64,000 bases of DNA from Psychroflexus longus (GCF_020164595.1 NZ_JAIQZE010000006.1:62001-126000), one strand, 5' to 3'; counted from the stretch's first letter, positions 8,067 through 18,102 are shown. Numbers and translations: made by a program. The notes: generated from the letters alone by a model not told the origin.

Positions 8067-8752
8067 ATATGTATAATTTTTTTTGAATTTATTTTTCCTT
8101 TCATTATCAATTCAGGTAAATGAGTATTAAACCATTTGAACTTCATAAGTATCATTATATGTGTTCCTTTGGGAATAACAATACAATCTTGGATATTTTT
8201 TATGGGAAACACTAAATCATCCTCTCCGTGAATATGAATTATTCCCTCGGGTGGCTTCTCTTGATTCCAACATAGCATTTCCTTAATAGCCCAATCCAAA
8301 TAGTTTTTATCATTGACTGATAAGTATTGTTGATAAAGTTTAAGTCTTTTCCTGACTAAATCACCCAAAGGCAACTTTTCAATTTGAGTTATATAGTTGA
8401 GAAGACTTGTTGGCAAAACTCTGTAAACACCGGTATCCCTTGCGAATTTCATTCGTTTAGGTAACTCATGCTTAGTTTTCACACTTGAAATAATAATGAG
8501 TCTTTTAACTTTTATAAACTTACTCATTTCTTGCACCAAAACGCCACCAAAAGACACACCAATCAAGACAACAGGTTCGTCTTTAACCACCTGTTCTGCC
8601 ATACGTTCGGCATAGTCTGATAATGATTCCTCATTTTCGGGGATTTTCCATGATAACCAAATGATTTTGAATTCATCGCTCGGTAAAACAATCCTTTCAA
8701 ATACCGATGGATTTGCCGCCATACCAGGCATCATGTACACCTTAATCACCAC
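8063..8752 (-). CDS. Alpha/beta-hydrolase fold protein
   Basis: A 229-residue cytoplasmic protein. The nucleophile elbow is GVSFGG (Ser in GxSxG), preceded by a hydrophobic strand (PVVLIGV). A charge-relay Asp is likely in HIHGEDDLVFP, and the catalytic His in GTHIMIL near the C-terminus. The N-terminus MPGMAANPSVFERI corresponds to the oxyanion-hole strand and loop. Substrate is unknown: esterase or thioesterase are both possible. It is translationally coupled to the lytic transglycosylase, so an envelope role is plausible but unproven. Confidence 0.75.
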   Translation of the reverse strand: MVIKVYMMPGMAANPSVFERIVLPSDEFKIIWLSWKIPENEESLSDYAERMAEQVVKDEPVVLIGVSFGGVLVQEMSKFIKVKRLIIISSVKTKHELPKRMKFARDTGVYRVLPTSLLNYITQIEKLPLGDLVRKRLKLYQQYLSVNDKNYLDWAIKEMLCWNQEKPPEGIIHIHGEDDLVFPIKNIQDCIVIPKGTHIMILMKFKWFNTHLPELIMKGKINSKKIIHI

Positions 8753-8889
8753 TTTTATATTTTAATATAATCAATTGCAAAAATAGGGTTTAAATTTATT
8801 GTTTACCTTTGTATCTCAATAAATTAATTAACATAGCCACAAGCTTTGTGAGGTAATTTTCTAAATTAAATTTTACAAATCTTTGAAAT

Positions 8890-9189
8890 ATGAATAAAGA
8901 CTTTGAAGTAACCAAAAACGAGTTTCAAAGGCAGTACGAAACAAAAATCGATGGTGAACTTTTAGCTGTTGAATTTTCTGAACATGACCGTAAAATTTTT
9001 TTAACAAAACTTACAATTCCTGAACAATTTATAGATTCAGAAATTCAAAATTTATTTTTTTCAAAAATCTTAGATAGTTTTATTGATACCCGCATCAAGG
9101 TAATGCCTACTTCTCCTGAAGTCGCAAAATTTTTCAGAAAAAACAGACTTAAATACAAAGATTTATTACCTGCAGGAATAACGATCTGA
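8890..9189 (+). CDS. Small GNAT-like protein (N-acetyltransferase CG family, degenerate)
   Basis: A 99-residue protein whose layout follows the small Acetyltransf_CG (YjdJ-like) family: a first beta hairpin (YETKIDGELLAVEFS), a central strand ending FLTKLTIPEQF, a helix, then a strand with IKVMPTSPEVAKFFRKN, where family members have a V-x-P-x-C/S-P-x-V-x-x-Y/F pattern. The acetyl-CoA pyrophosphate loop, normally R-G-x-G-x-G/A after the central strand, is replaced here by IDSEIQNLF. It may therefore not bind acetyl-CoA. The function is unknown. It precedes uvrA by 118 bp. Confidence 0.5.
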   Translation: MNKDFEVTKNEFQRQYETKIDGELLAVEFSEHDRKIFLTKLTIPEQFIDSEIQNLFFSKILDSFIDTRIKVMPTSPEVAKFFRKNRLKYKDLLPAGITI

Positions 9190-9307
9190 AGCTTTTAAAA
9201 ACACCTATTATATCCAATTAAATTGAGGCTTTCAACAATTTATAAGCAAATGGTATTATCCCTCCCAATATCATTTTGTTTACTTAAATTCGCGCGTTGA
9301 AATTGCT

Positions 9308-12145
9308 ATGAAGAAAAAAGAAGAATTTATTGAAGTCCTTGGGGCTAGAGTCCATAATTTAAAAGACATTGACGTTAACATACCTAGAAATAAACTTGTG
9401 GTCATCACAGGCTTATCTGGTTCTGGAAAATCGTCTCTTGCGTTCGACACCATCTATGCTGAAGGCCAGCGTAGATATATAGAGACCTTTTCTGCTTATG
9501 CCAGGCAGTTTTTAGGAGGTTTGGAACGGCCTGATGTCGACAAAATTGATGGTCTTTCTCCTGTTATTGCTATAGAACAAAAAACCACCTCCAAAAGTCC
9601 TCGAAGTACAGTTGGAACCATCACTGAAATCTACGATTTTTTAAGACTCCTTTTTGCCAGAGTAGGAACTGCGTATAGTTATAAAACTGGTGAGAAAATG
9701 GTAAGCTTTACAGATGAACAAATTCAGAATAAGATTGTTGAAGACTTTAAGGGTAAACGAGTAAATATTTTAGCACCAATCATTCGTTCAAGAAAAGGAC
9801 ACTACAGAGAACTTTTTGAACAGATTGCAAAACAAGGTTTCCTGAAGGTGAGAATTGATGGAGAAATAAAAGACATTGAAAAAGGAATGAAAGTGGATCG
9901 CTATAAGATCCACGATATTGAGGTGGTCGTAGATCGACTCAAAGTAGATGATGACATCAATACCCATAAACGATTAAGTGAGAGTATTGCCACAGCGATG
10001 AAGCAAGGCAATAATGTTATGATGATCCTCGAACATGGCAAGGAAGATCCAAAATTCTTCAGTCGTAACCTAATGTGTCCTACAACAGGTATCTCCTACC
10101 CTAATCCCGAACCAAATAATTTTTCTTTTAACTCTCCAAAAGGTGCTTGCCCTAATTGTAACGGACTCGGTGAAGTTTTTGAAATAAATCTAGACAGAAT
10201 TATTCCTGACCCTTCCCTATCCATAAAAGCAGGAGGGATTGAACCACATGGAAAGGAAAAGAAAAACAATTGGGTATTTAAACAGCTGCGTTCTATTGCA
10301 GAACATTTCAACTTTGAATTAACAGATCCAATTCAGGATATTCCCAAGGAGGCTTTAGATGTTATTCTTCACGGTGGTAAAGCCAGTTTTAAGAAATACA
10401 GCGAAACTTCAAAAGTGAGTAAAACCTTTAGTTATAATTTTGAAGGCGTTGCAAAATTCATTGAGGATACATTCAATCAAAAAGAATCTTCAGCATCTCT
10501 AAAGCGCTGGGCAAAAAAATACATGGATAAAAAACCATGTCAAACTTGCAATGGAAGCCGATTGAGGAAGGAATCTCTTTATTACAAGATAGACGAAAAA
10601 AATATGGCAGATATTGTCAATATGGATGTTGATGAACTAGTAGATTTTTTCAAAAATATCTTGGGAAGGTTTAGTGAAAGTGAACAAAAGATAGCTGAGG
10701 AGATCATCAAAGAAATCAAAACCAGGCTCTCATTTTTGGAAGACGTTGGACTGAATTATCTCAACTTAAACCGAGGATCTAAAACTTTATCTGGTGGAGA
10801 AGCTCAGCGAATCCGATTGGCAACCCAAATTGGTTCTCAATTGGTCGGAGTTTTATACATTCTCGATGAACCAAGTATTGGTCTTCATCAGCGCGACAAC
10901 GAAAAGCTTATCAATTCACTCGTTTCCTTACGGGATTTAGGGAATTCTATAATCGTCGTAGAACATGATAAAGACATGATAGAAAGAGCAGACCACGTTA
11001 TAGACATTGGTCCGCATGCTGGGAAAAATGGTGGAGAAATCATAAGTGAAGGTGACCCCAAAACCATTCTCACACATGATACACTAACTGCAGATTATCT
11101 TTCCGGAAAGAGAGAAATTCAAATTCCAGAAAAAAGAAGAAAGGGAAATGGAAAACACTTACACTTAATGAATGCGACAGGGAACAATCTGAAAGATGTT
11201 TCCATTAAAATTCCTCTGGGTAAACTTATTGTTGTGACAGGGGTTTCCGGAAGTGGAAAATCAACACTCATTAATGATACGCTTTACCCTGTGCTGAATA
11301 ATCATTTTTTCAATGGGAAAATGGAAGCTCTTCCACACAAAACAGTGAGAGGGCTCAAACATTTAGATAAGGTTATAGATATAAATCAATCACCAATTGG
11401 GAGAACTCCGCGTTCCAATCCAGCCACATATACTGGAGTTTTTGGTGAAATACGCAGTTTATTTGCAAAAACACCCGAAGCACTTATAAGAGGCTATAAG
11501 CCGGGAAGATTCAGTTTTAATGTGAAAGGTGGTCGCTGTGAAACTTGTGGTGGAGCGGGTGTAAAAGTCATCGAAATGAATTTTTTACCAGATGTTTACG
11601 TTGAATGTGAGACCTGCATGGGCAAGCGTTTTAACCGGGAAACTTTGGAAATTCGTTATAAAGGAAAATCAATAAGCGATGTTCTGCAAATGACTATTGA
11701 TGAAGCGACGACCTTCTTTGAACCCATACCTAAAATCTACAGGAAATTAAAAACAATAAAGGATGTTGGTTTAGGTTATATCACCCTTGGTCAGCAAAGT
11801 ACAACCTTATCTGGCGGTGAGGCACAGCGAATCAAACTCGCTACCGAGCTTTCAAAAATAAGTACCGGAAATACCTTTTATATTTTAGATGAACCTACAA
11901 CAGGACTTCATTTTGAAGATATACGAGTACTTATGGAGGTCCTCCAGAAATTGGTTGATAAAGGAAATTCCGTGTTGATCATTGAACATAATATGGATGT
12001 GATTAAACTTGCAGACTATATTTTTGATATTGGCTATGAAGGAGGAAAAAAAGGTGGAGAATTAGTAGCAAAAGGTACTCCAGAACAAATCGCTAAAAAC
12101 ACTAAAAGTTACACTGCTCAATTTCTAAAAAAAGAACTTAAATAA
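9308..12145 (+). CDS. uvrA: Excinuclease ABC subunit A
   Basis: UvrA is the damage-recognition ATPase of nucleotide excision repair; a dimer loads UvrB at lesions. At 945 residues it has the usual length. Two ABC modules are complete: Walker A TGLSGSGKSSL near residue 35 and TGVSGSGKSTL near residue 643; signature motifs LSGGEAQRIRLATQ and LSGGEAQRIKLATE; Walker B regions LYILDEPSIGL and FYILDEPTTGL. Zinc modules are visible as CPNCNG and CxTCNGSR in the first half and as CETCGGAG with CETCMGKRF in the second. The gene is followed after 6 bp by the LOG-family gene, suggesting co-transcription. Confidence 0.98.
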   Translation: MKKKEEFIEVLGARVHNLKDIDVNIPRNKLVVITGLSGSGKSSLAFDTIYAEGQRRYIETFSAYARQFLGGLERPDVDKIDGLSPVIAIEQKTTSKSPRSTVGTITEIYDFLRLLFARVGTAYSYKTGEKMVSFTDEQIQNKIVEDFKGKRVNILAPIIRSRKGHYRELFEQIAKQGFLKVRIDGEIKDIEKGMKVDRYKIHDIEVVVDRLKVDDDINTHKRLSESIATAMKQGNNVMMILEHGKEDPKFFSRNLMCPTTGISYPNPEPNNFSFNSPKGACPNCNGLGEVFEINLDRIIPDPSLSIKAGGIEPHGKEKKNNWVFKQLRSIAEHFNFELTDPIQDIPKEALDVILHGGKASFKKYSETSKVSKTFSYNFEGVAKFIEDTFNQKESSASLKRWAKKYMDKKPCQTCNGSRLRKESLYYKIDEKNMADIVNMDVDELVDFFKNILGRFSESEQKIAEEIIKEIKTRLSFLEDVGLNYLNLNRGSKTLSGGEAQRIRLATQIGSQLVGVLYILDEPSIGLHQRDNEKLINSLVSLRDLGNSIIVVEHDKDMIERADHVIDIGPHAGKNGGEIISEGDPKTILTHDTLTADYLSGKREIQIPEKRRKGNGKHLHLMNATGNNLKDVSIKIPLGKLIVVTGVSGSGKSTLINDTLYPVLNNHFFNGKMEALPHKTVRGLKHLDKVIDINQSPIGRTPRSNPATYTGVFGEIRSLFAKTPEALIRGYKPGRFSFNVKGGRCETCGGAGVKVIEMNFLPDVYVECETCMGKRFNRETLEIRYKGKSISDVLQMTIDEATTFFEPIPKIYRKLKTIKDVGLGYITLGQQSTTLSGGEAQRIKLATELSKISTGNTFYILDEPTTGLHFEDIRVLMEVLQKLVDKGNSVLIIEHNMDVIKLADYIFDIGYEGGKKGGELVAKGTPEQIAKNTKSYTAQFLKKELK

Positions 12146-12151
12146 AATAAT

Positions 12152-12838
12152 ATGGTCGATAAACATCCTAAAAACTGGAATGAAATAAAAACAAACGATA
12201 GCTGGGCTTTATTCAAAATTATGAGTGAATTCGTTTATGGTTATGAACGCTTAAGCGAAATTGGACCCTGTGTCTCTGTTTTTGGGTCTGCAAGAACCAA
12301 GCCTGGTGAAAAGTACTACGAACTGGCTGTAAAAGTAGCCAATAAAATAGTGGATCAGGGTTATGGTATCATCACCGGAGGCGGTCCAGGAATCATGGAA
12401 GCTGGTAATAAGGGAGCCAATTTAGGTGGCGGAACTTCTGTTGGACTCAATATCGACTTACCCTTTGAACAGCATGACAATCCTTATATTGATGCGAATA
12501 AAAACCTTGATTTTGATTACTTTTTTGTTAGAAAAGTGATGTTTGTCAAATATTCACAAGGCTTTGTGGTGATGCCTGGAGGTTTTGGGACTTTAGATGA
12601 ACTCTTTGAAGCTATTACTCTTATTCAAACAAAAAAAATAGACAAGTTTCCTATCATTCTCGTTGGAACTGAATTCTGGAGTGGATTGCTAGATTGGATA
12701 AAAACTACTTTGGCCGAAAAGCTTAATACTGTGAGTATTGAAGATCTAGATCTCATAGAGCTTGTTGATACTGAAGATGAAGTCGTAGAAATTCTTGATA
12801 AATTTTACAATCAGTATGATTTGAGTCCAAATTTTTAA
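12152..12838 (+). CDS. LOG family protein (TIGR00730), putative nucleotide phosphoribohydrolase
   Basis: A 228-residue Rossmann-fold protein of the LOG (Lonely Guy) family. The two signature motifs are present: ITGGGPGIMEAGNKGA and VMPGGFGTLDELFE (near residue 142), the latter carrying the catalytic Arg/Glu region of cytokinin riboside 5'-monophosphate phosphoribohydrolases. Family members release the free base from nucleoside monophosphates; bacterial ones may act on AMP rather than make cytokinins. It starts 6 bp after uvrA and is followed 3 bp later by a secreted EEP-family gene, so these lie in one transcript. Confidence 0.9.
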   Translation: MVDKHPKNWNEIKTNDSWALFKIMSEFVYGYERLSEIGPCVSVFGSARTKPGEKYYELAVKVANKIVDQGYGIITGGGPGIMEAGNKGANLGGGTSVGLNIDLPFEQHDNPYIDANKNLDFDYFFVRKVMFVKYSQGFVVMPGGFGTLDELFEAITLIQTKKIDKFPIILVGTEFWSGLLDWIKTTLAEKLNTVSIEDLDLIELVDTEDEVVEILDKFYNQYDLSPNF

Positions 12839-12841
12839 TTC

Positions 12842-14065
12842 ATGAAAAAAATAGTGTTTTTATTTTTTGCTCTTCTTTTCACCCAGTTGAGTTTTGGGCA
12901 ATCAGAAATAAAGGCCATGTTTTATAATTTATTAGATTTTTCAAGTGCTCCACCAACCAATAGAGCAGAAATTCTGAATTCTATATTAAGTACTTATCAC
13001 CCCGATTTATTTATGGTCTGCGAAGTTGAATCGCAAAACGATGCACAAAAGATTTTAAATGAATCATTTCTTTATACTTCTGAAGAAATAGCTCAATCGC
13101 CTTTTCTATTTAACTCCTCGGGAGCTTCTTTGATTCATCAATTGGTTTATTACAATTCTGAAAAGTTTACTTTGAAGTATACCGATCAAATAGAAACTAA
13201 CGTTAGAAGTATAAATCACTATAGTTTTGTATTGAATACAAATTATAAAATAGAACTTGAGGTGTTTGTAGCTCATTTTAAAGCTTCTATAGGTTCTGAA
13301 AATGAACGTCTTTTTGAAGCGCAGCAATTCGTAGATTACATTCAGAATTTTCCAGAAGAAGCAAACATTCTTCTAGCAGGCGATTTTAATATGTATTCAT
13401 CTTCTGAACCTGGATATCAGGTTTTATTGAATGGAACAAACGCTTTCAATATGATAGATCCTATAGATGAATCTGGAGATTGGAATAATAATGTCTCTTT
13501 TGCTGGAATCCATACCCAAAGTACACGCATAAGCAATGAAGAATTTGAAGGCTTTGGTGCTGGTGGGGGTTTAGATGACAGATTTGATATCATGTTGATT
13601 TCAGAAGTTATGAGTTCAAAAGCAAACACTATTTCTTATGTTGAAGATAGCTACAAAGCTTGGGGAAATAATTCCAATTGTTACAATAATAATATCAATA
13701 ATAGTGATTGTGATGGAGAGTTTGGTTTAGAATTAAGAGAACTTCTTTATCAGATGAGCGACCACTTACCTGTTGTGATGAATCTGGCGATAAGTGATGA
13801 ATTTCTTTCTAAACCATCATATAATATTGCAAATTCGGTAACATTTATTTCTGGTAATATTGTTTCACAAAATTTGAATCTGAAATTCAGTCCGGAATTA
13901 TTGTTTTCAAGAAGTAAGATTTACAATATTTTAGGACAAGAAGTTTTTAATTTTACCGTTTCTAATACAAATGAATCGATCGATACTTCAACCCTATCAA
14001 GTGGTTTGTATTACTTAAAAATAGAGCAATTACCAACGACACAAAAATTTTACGTAAGCCATTGA
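12842..14065 (+). CDS. Secreted endonuclease/exonuclease/phosphatase-family protein with T9SS sorting domain
   Basis: A 407-residue protein with a signal peptide (KIVFLFFALLFTQLSFGQ), an EEP (DNase I-like) domain to about residue 320, and a C-terminal type IX secretion sorting domain. Metal and catalytic motifs of the fold are visible: CEVESQ near residue 60, AGDFNMYSS near 180 and SDHLPVVM near 310. The tail has the T9SS type A layout (KIYNILGQEVFNFT, then LSSGLYYLKIE), so the protein should cross the outer membrane and be released or attached. It could be an extracellular nuclease or phosphodiesterase. It overlaps the next gene by 4 bp. Confidence 0.88.
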   Translation: MKKIVFLFFALLFTQLSFGQSEIKAMFYNLLDFSSAPPTNRAEILNSILSTYHPDLFMVCEVESQNDAQKILNESFLYTSEEIAQSPFLFNSSGASLIHQLVYYNSEKFTLKYTDQIETNVRSINHYSFVLNTNYKIELEVFVAHFKASIGSENERLFEAQQFVDYIQNFPEEANILLAGDFNMYSSSEPGYQVLLNGTNAFNMIDPIDESGDWNNNVSFAGIHTQSTRISNEEFEGFGAGGGLDDRFDIMLISEVMSSKANTISYVEDSYKAWGNNSNCYNNNINNSDCDGEFGLELRELLYQMSDHLPVVMNLAISDEFLSKPSYNIANSVTFISGNIVSQNLNLKFSPELLFSRSKIYNILGQEVFNFTVSNTNESIDTSTLSSGLYYLKIEQLPTTQKFYVSH

Positions 14066-16878
14066 GAAATAGATATTTATTATACGCTTTATTTTTATTC
14101 ACTTTATTTTCTGTCTCTGCTAGAGCACAAAATATAGTGAAAGCGGAAATTATTACGTCTGAAAACCTCAAAACACTTACGATATTACAAACCATTACTT
14201 TTAAGAATACTAGCGATAAGCCTTTAAGTTCTATTTATTTATACAACTGGCAGAATGCCTTTTCAGATAAAAATAGTCCTCTTGCCAAACGTTACGCGCA
14301 GGAATTTGTAAGACGGTTTCACTTTGCCTCAGATTATGAAAGAGGAGGAACCACCATACATTCTCTGTCTGCATCAAATACCAGTTCTGATTGGAGATTT
14401 GTCGAAGGTCAAGTTGATTTGATTCAGATTGATATAAACAAAAAACTTCCTCCTGGTGAGTCTATCGACATCAATCTTAACTACTCGCTTATTGTGCCAG
14501 ATCAAAAATTCACAGGATTTGGATGGAATGATCGTGAACTGAATTTAAAAGATTGGCTGATACTTCCCGCAATTCTTGAAGAGGACTGGATTTTGTATAG
14601 TCATAAAGATTTAAACGATTTCCCTTTACAAAAATTAGATTATGATTTAAGTTTTGAATATCCGAACACATATTCTATAAAAACAATCTTCAATTCTAAA
14701 AAAGAAGAAAGTATTCTTACAGGTTATCAAAAAGTGAACCTGACTGGAAAAGCTTTAGTGGGGACAACTCTTTTCGTAAAACGAATTGATAATTTTGAAT
14801 CTATTCAAACTGACCACGTTAAAATTCATACTAATCTTAAAGACAGTTCATTACGTCCGGAAATTGAAGCTTTAATTCTAGACAGAATTGTATACTTTAT
14901 AGAAGATCAATTTGGTGAATTTGGATTTGAGACCATGATGGTGACCGAAGAAGATTATAACCTTTCCCCTGTTTATGGACTCAACCAACTACCTAGTTTT
15001 ATAAGACCGTTTCCTGATGGCTTTCAGTACGACATCAAAGTTTTAAAAACTATAACCGATCAGTATCTAAGACGTTCTCTTTTAATAGACACCAGAGAGA
15101 ATCAATGGTTTTTGGATGCCATCCTGGTAAAAGTTATGATGGATTACGTTGATACCTACTATCCAGATGTGAAATTGCTAGGTACATTTTCAAATTTTAT
15201 CGGTGTTAAGTGGTTTCATGCTTCAGATCTTATGTTTAATGACAGATACAATTTTATTCATCAAACAACAATCCGACAAAACCTTGGACAACCTGTCGAT
15301 TTTCCTCAAGACAGTCTTTTAAAATTCAATCAAAAACTATCCAATCCATACAAAGGAGGGCTAGGTTTTAAATATTTGGAAGACTACTTAGGGGAAGATA
15401 TTGTTGACACAAGCTTAAAAATTTACTTTAATGAAAATAGTTTAAATCGCTCAAATCCAGTAGATTATTTTAAAATAGTTTCTTCTCTTACTGATAAAGA
15501 TATCAATTGGTTTCAATCCAATTATTTAGGCAGTTCAAAGGACATTGATTTTAAAATTAAAAAGGTCAAAAAAATATCGGATTCGCTTGAAATTGAAATT
15601 CTAAATAAGACCAGAAATTCAATGCCAGTTGCTGTTTATCAATTGAAAGATGACCGCATCATTTCCAAAGATTGGGTAGGTGCGTTTAGAAACGATACTC
15701 TCATTTATCTAAGGGATCTGGGAAGCGATCAGGTTGCTGTCAATTACGAAGGAATCATCCCTGAATTCAATCCTAGAAACAATTTCAAAAGCCGAGGAAA
15801 ATTACTGAATAAACCATTTCAATTCAGGTTATTGGAAGATATTGATGATCCTAAATACAATCAACTGTTTATCACACCTGAGTTTACATACAATCTTTAT
15901 GATGGACTTTCTTTAGGGCCTAAATTATATAATACTTCACTTCTCCCAAAACAATTAAGTTTCAAAATCAATCCTAAATATGGATTAACTAGTAATGCTG
16001 TTGTTGGTGGTGCTTCAATAGATTATACTCATTTTTTGAAAGGCGAAGATCTCTTTAGTGTGAGGTACGGGCTAACTGGTTCCCGGTTTTCATATAATCA
16101 GGATTTATTTTACAGACGATACTCTGGGTATATCAGCATGACTTATCGACCTGAAGATTTACGAGATAATGCCAGGCATAATTTATCTGTAAGAACGGTG
16201 AATGTTGATCAAGACGAGAATGAATTTGTAGAAACTGAAGAACCCAACTACAATATTTTCAATATACGCTATAACTTTTCTGATAAAAATCTTGATCGGT
16301 TTTTTACAACTTCTGTCGATTATCAAATCGCACAAAAATTCAGCAAATTGTCTTCTACTTTCAGTTTTAGAAAGTTATACAATAACAATAGACAGATCAA
16401 CTTGCGCTTTTATGGCGGCTTGTTTTTATACAACGACACCCAAGATTCTAATTTTTTCAGTTTTGCCTTAGACAGGCCAACTGACTACTTGTTTGATTAC
16501 AATTATTACGGGAGGAGCGAAGAGAGCGGTTTGTTCAGTCAGCAGTTTATTATGGCGGAAGGAGGATTCAAATCTCAATTTGATCAAAGATTTGTAAATC
16601 AATGGATTACTTCTGCTAATGTAAGTACGACCATATGGAACTGGATTTTCGCTTACGCTGATGCAGGTTTTTACAAGAATAGGTTTGCGAATCCCCAATT
16701 TGTCTATGATTCAGGAATTCGTTTGAGTTTTGTTGAAGATTATTTTGAATTGTATCTGCCTGTATATTCTAGCAATGGTTGGGAAATGGGAGAAGACAAT
16801 TACGACCAAAGAATTAGATTCATTGTATCACTTGATTTAGGTACACTTTTCAAATTATTTACAAGAAAGTGGTACTAA
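14062..16878 (+). CDS. M1-peptidase-like protein without HExxH, fused to a C-terminal beta-barrel-like region
   Basis: A 938-residue protein with a signal peptide (RYLLYALFLFTLFSVSARAQ), starting at a TTG that overlaps the previous stop. Residues about 25-240 resemble the N-terminal beta domain of M1 aminopeptidases (LKTLTILQTITFKNTSDKPL, PPGESIDINLNYSLIVPD). Where the zinc site HExxH...E belongs (about 325-370) it reads TITDQYLRRSLLIDTRENQW then FLDAILVKVMMDYVD, so no zinc ligands remain. From about residue 600 there are alternating aromatic beta-strands (YRRYSGYISMTYRPEDLRDN and others) ending in LFTRKWY, typical of an outer-membrane barrel. It is probably a surface protein with a non-catalytic peptidase-like periplasmic part. 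Substrate unknown. Confidence 0.7.
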   Translation: MRNRYLLYALFLFTLFSVSARAQNIVKAEIITSENLKTLTILQTITFKNTSDKPLSSIYLYNWQNAFSDKNSPLAKRYAQEFVRRFHFASDYERGGTTIHSLSASNTSSDWRFVEGQVDLIQIDINKKLPPGESIDINLNYSLIVPDQKFTGFGWNDRELNLKDWLILPAILEEDWILYSHKDLNDFPLQKLDYDLSFEYPNTYSIKTIFNSKKEESILTGYQKVNLTGKALVGTTLFVKRIDNFESIQTDHVKIHTNLKDSSLRPEIEALILDRIVYFIEDQFGEFGFETMMVTEEDYNLSPVYGLNQLPSFIRPFPDGFQYDIKVLKTITDQYLRRSLLIDTRENQWFLDAILVKVMMDYVDTYYPDVKLLGTFSNFIGVKWFHASDLMFNDRYNFIHQTTIRQNLGQPVDFPQDSLLKFNQKLSNPYKGGLGFKYLEDYLGEDIVDTSLKIYFNENSLNRSNPVDYFKIVSSLTDKDINWFQSNYLGSSKDIDFKIKKVKKISDSLEIEILNKTRNSMPVAVYQLKDDRIISKDWVGAFRNDTLIYLRDLGSDQVAVNYEGIIPEFNPRNNFKSRGKLLNKPFQFRLLEDIDDPKYNQLFITPEFTYNLYDGLSLGPKLYNTSLLPKQLSFKINPKYGLTSNAVVGGASIDYTHFLKGEDLFSVRYGLTGSRFSYNQDLFYRRYSGYISMTYRPEDLRDNARHNLSVRTVNVDQDENEFVETEEPNYNIFNIRYNFSDKNLDRFFTTSVDYQIAQKFSKLSSTFSFRKLYNNNRQINLRFYGGLFLYNDTQDSNFFSFALDRPTDYLFDYNYYGRSEESGLFSQQFIMAEGGFKSQFDQRFVNQWITSANVSTTIWNWIFAYADAGFYKNRFANPQFVYDSGIRLSFVEDYFELYLPVYSSNGWEMGEDNYDQRIRFIVSLDLGTLFKLFTRKWY

Positions 16879-16907
16879 ATTAATTTGTTGAAATTCCATT
16901 TTTACTT

Positions 16908-16948
16908 AAAACAGAAAACCTTGAATTCAATTCGAGGTTTTCTGTTTT
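16908..16948. terminator. Strong bidirectional terminator between convergent genes
   Basis: Thirteen-bp arms AAAACAGAAAACC and GGTTTTCTGTTTT enclose a loop of about 15 nt that is itself partly self-complementary (GAATTC). It lies between the stop of the barrel protein gene and folE, which converge. Confidence 0.85.
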
Positions 16949-16968
16949 AAGATGGATATACACTTATG

Positions 16969-17553
16969 TTAACCTATCAACTTTAAAAATTCATTTCTGG
17001 TCTCCTGATTTTTGAATTCACCCCTAAATCCTGAAGTTGTTGTCGCAGAATTCTGCTTTTGAACACCTCTCATCATCATACACATGTGTTGGGCTTCAAT
17101 AACTACAGCAACGCCCTTAGGCTGTAAGGTGTTATTGATACATTCTAAAATATCATGCGTTAATCGCTCCTGTACTTGTAATCGTCTTGCAAAGACATCC
17201 ACAATTCTTGGAATCTTACTTAGACCTACGATTTTTCCATTAGGAATATATGCAACGTGAACTTTACCAAAAAATGGAAGCATATGATGCTCGCAAAGCG
17301 AATACAATTCTATGTCTTTAATCAAAACCATGTCATCATAATCCTCTTCAAACATGGCCCCTAGCAATATTTTCTGAGGATCCATTTCATAACCCTGAGT
17401 AAGGAATTGCATGGCTTTCGCAGCGCGCTCTGGTGTTTTCAATATTCCATTTCTGGATGGGTCTTCACCAATATTTTCAATTATGGAAAGGTAGTTTGAC
17501 TTTATTTCGTCAACAAAAGGTTGAGTATATTCTTCGTAGGTTTTGTAAGACAT
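16969..17553 (-). CDS. folE: GTP cyclohydrolase I
   Basis: The enzyme opens GTP to 7,8-dihydroneopterin triphosphate, the first step of folate (and queuosine) synthesis. At 194 residues it has the usual length. Zinc ligands are in [19 protein letters not shown] and [14 protein letters not shown]; the second motif also holds the substrate-binding region. [15 protein letters not shown] near the N-terminus is the conserved family signature. The gene starts 3 bp after the msrA stop on the same strand, so both are likely one transcript ending at the hairpin downstream. Confidence 0.97.
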   Translation of the reverse strand: MSYKTYEEYTQPFVDEIKSNYLSIIENIGEDPSRNGILKTPERAAKAMQFLTQGYEMDPQKILLGAMFEEDYDDMVLIKDIELYSLCEHHMLPFFGKVHVAYIPNGKIVGLSKIPRIVDVFARRLQVQERLTHDILECINNTLQPKGVAVVIEAQHMCMMMRGVQKQNSATTTSGFRGEFKNQETRNEFLKLIG

Positions 17554-17556
17554 GAT

Positions 17557-18102
17557 TTAGGATTTAAGCTGGTGACTAAACTTTTTTCTTAACGTGGCAA
17601 GCTTGGGTTCTATGATTAATTGACAATATCTGTTTTCAGTGAAATTATTATAAAAATTTTGATGCTCTTCTTCTGCTGTGTAAAAATCAGATGCTTCTGA
17701 AAGTTGAGTGACAATTTTATCTTCAAAAGTATTTTCAGCTTCTAGTTCATTAATTACTGACTTTGCGATTTCTTTTTGAGAAGCTGCATGATAAAATATT
17801 TCACTCCTGTACTGTTCTCCTACATCATAGCCTTGTCTATTTAATGTTGTTGGATCATGAGTTGAAAAAAACACGTAAAGCAATGTTTTATAATCCACAA
17901 TCTCTGGATTATATTTTATTTGGATAGCTTCAGCATGGCCCGTTCTTCCCATGACTACTTCTCTGTACGGAGGATTTTTTATATTACCTCCAGTAAAACC
18001 GGACTTAACCTCTACTACTCCTTGAAGACGTTGAAAAACAGCTTCTGTACACCAAAAACAACCATTGGCGAAAGTTGCTAATTCAAATTTTTGATCTGAC
18101 AT
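17557..18102 (-). CDS. msrA: Peptide methionine-S-sulfoxide reductase
   Basis: MsrA reduces the S epimer of methionine sulfoxide in oxidised proteins. The catalytic GCFWC motif lies at residues 14-18 with Cys15 as nucleophile. Other family marks are GYTGG-like SGFTGGNIKNPPYREVV, GHAEAIQIKYNPE and FFSTHDPTTLNRQGYDVGEQY, followed by AEEEHQNFY. It has no signal peptide, so it is cytoplasmic. At 181 residues it is single-domain, without an MsrB fusion. Confidence 0.97.
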   Translation of the reverse strand: MSDQKFELATFANGCFWCTEAVFQRLQGVVEVKSGFTGGNIKNPPYREVVMGRTGHAEAIQIKYNPEIVDYKTLLYVFFSTHDPTTLNRQGYDVGEQYRSEIFYHAASQKEIAKSVINELEAENTFEDKIVTQLSEASDFYTAEEEHQNFYNNFTENRYCQLIIEPKLATLRKKFSHQLKS

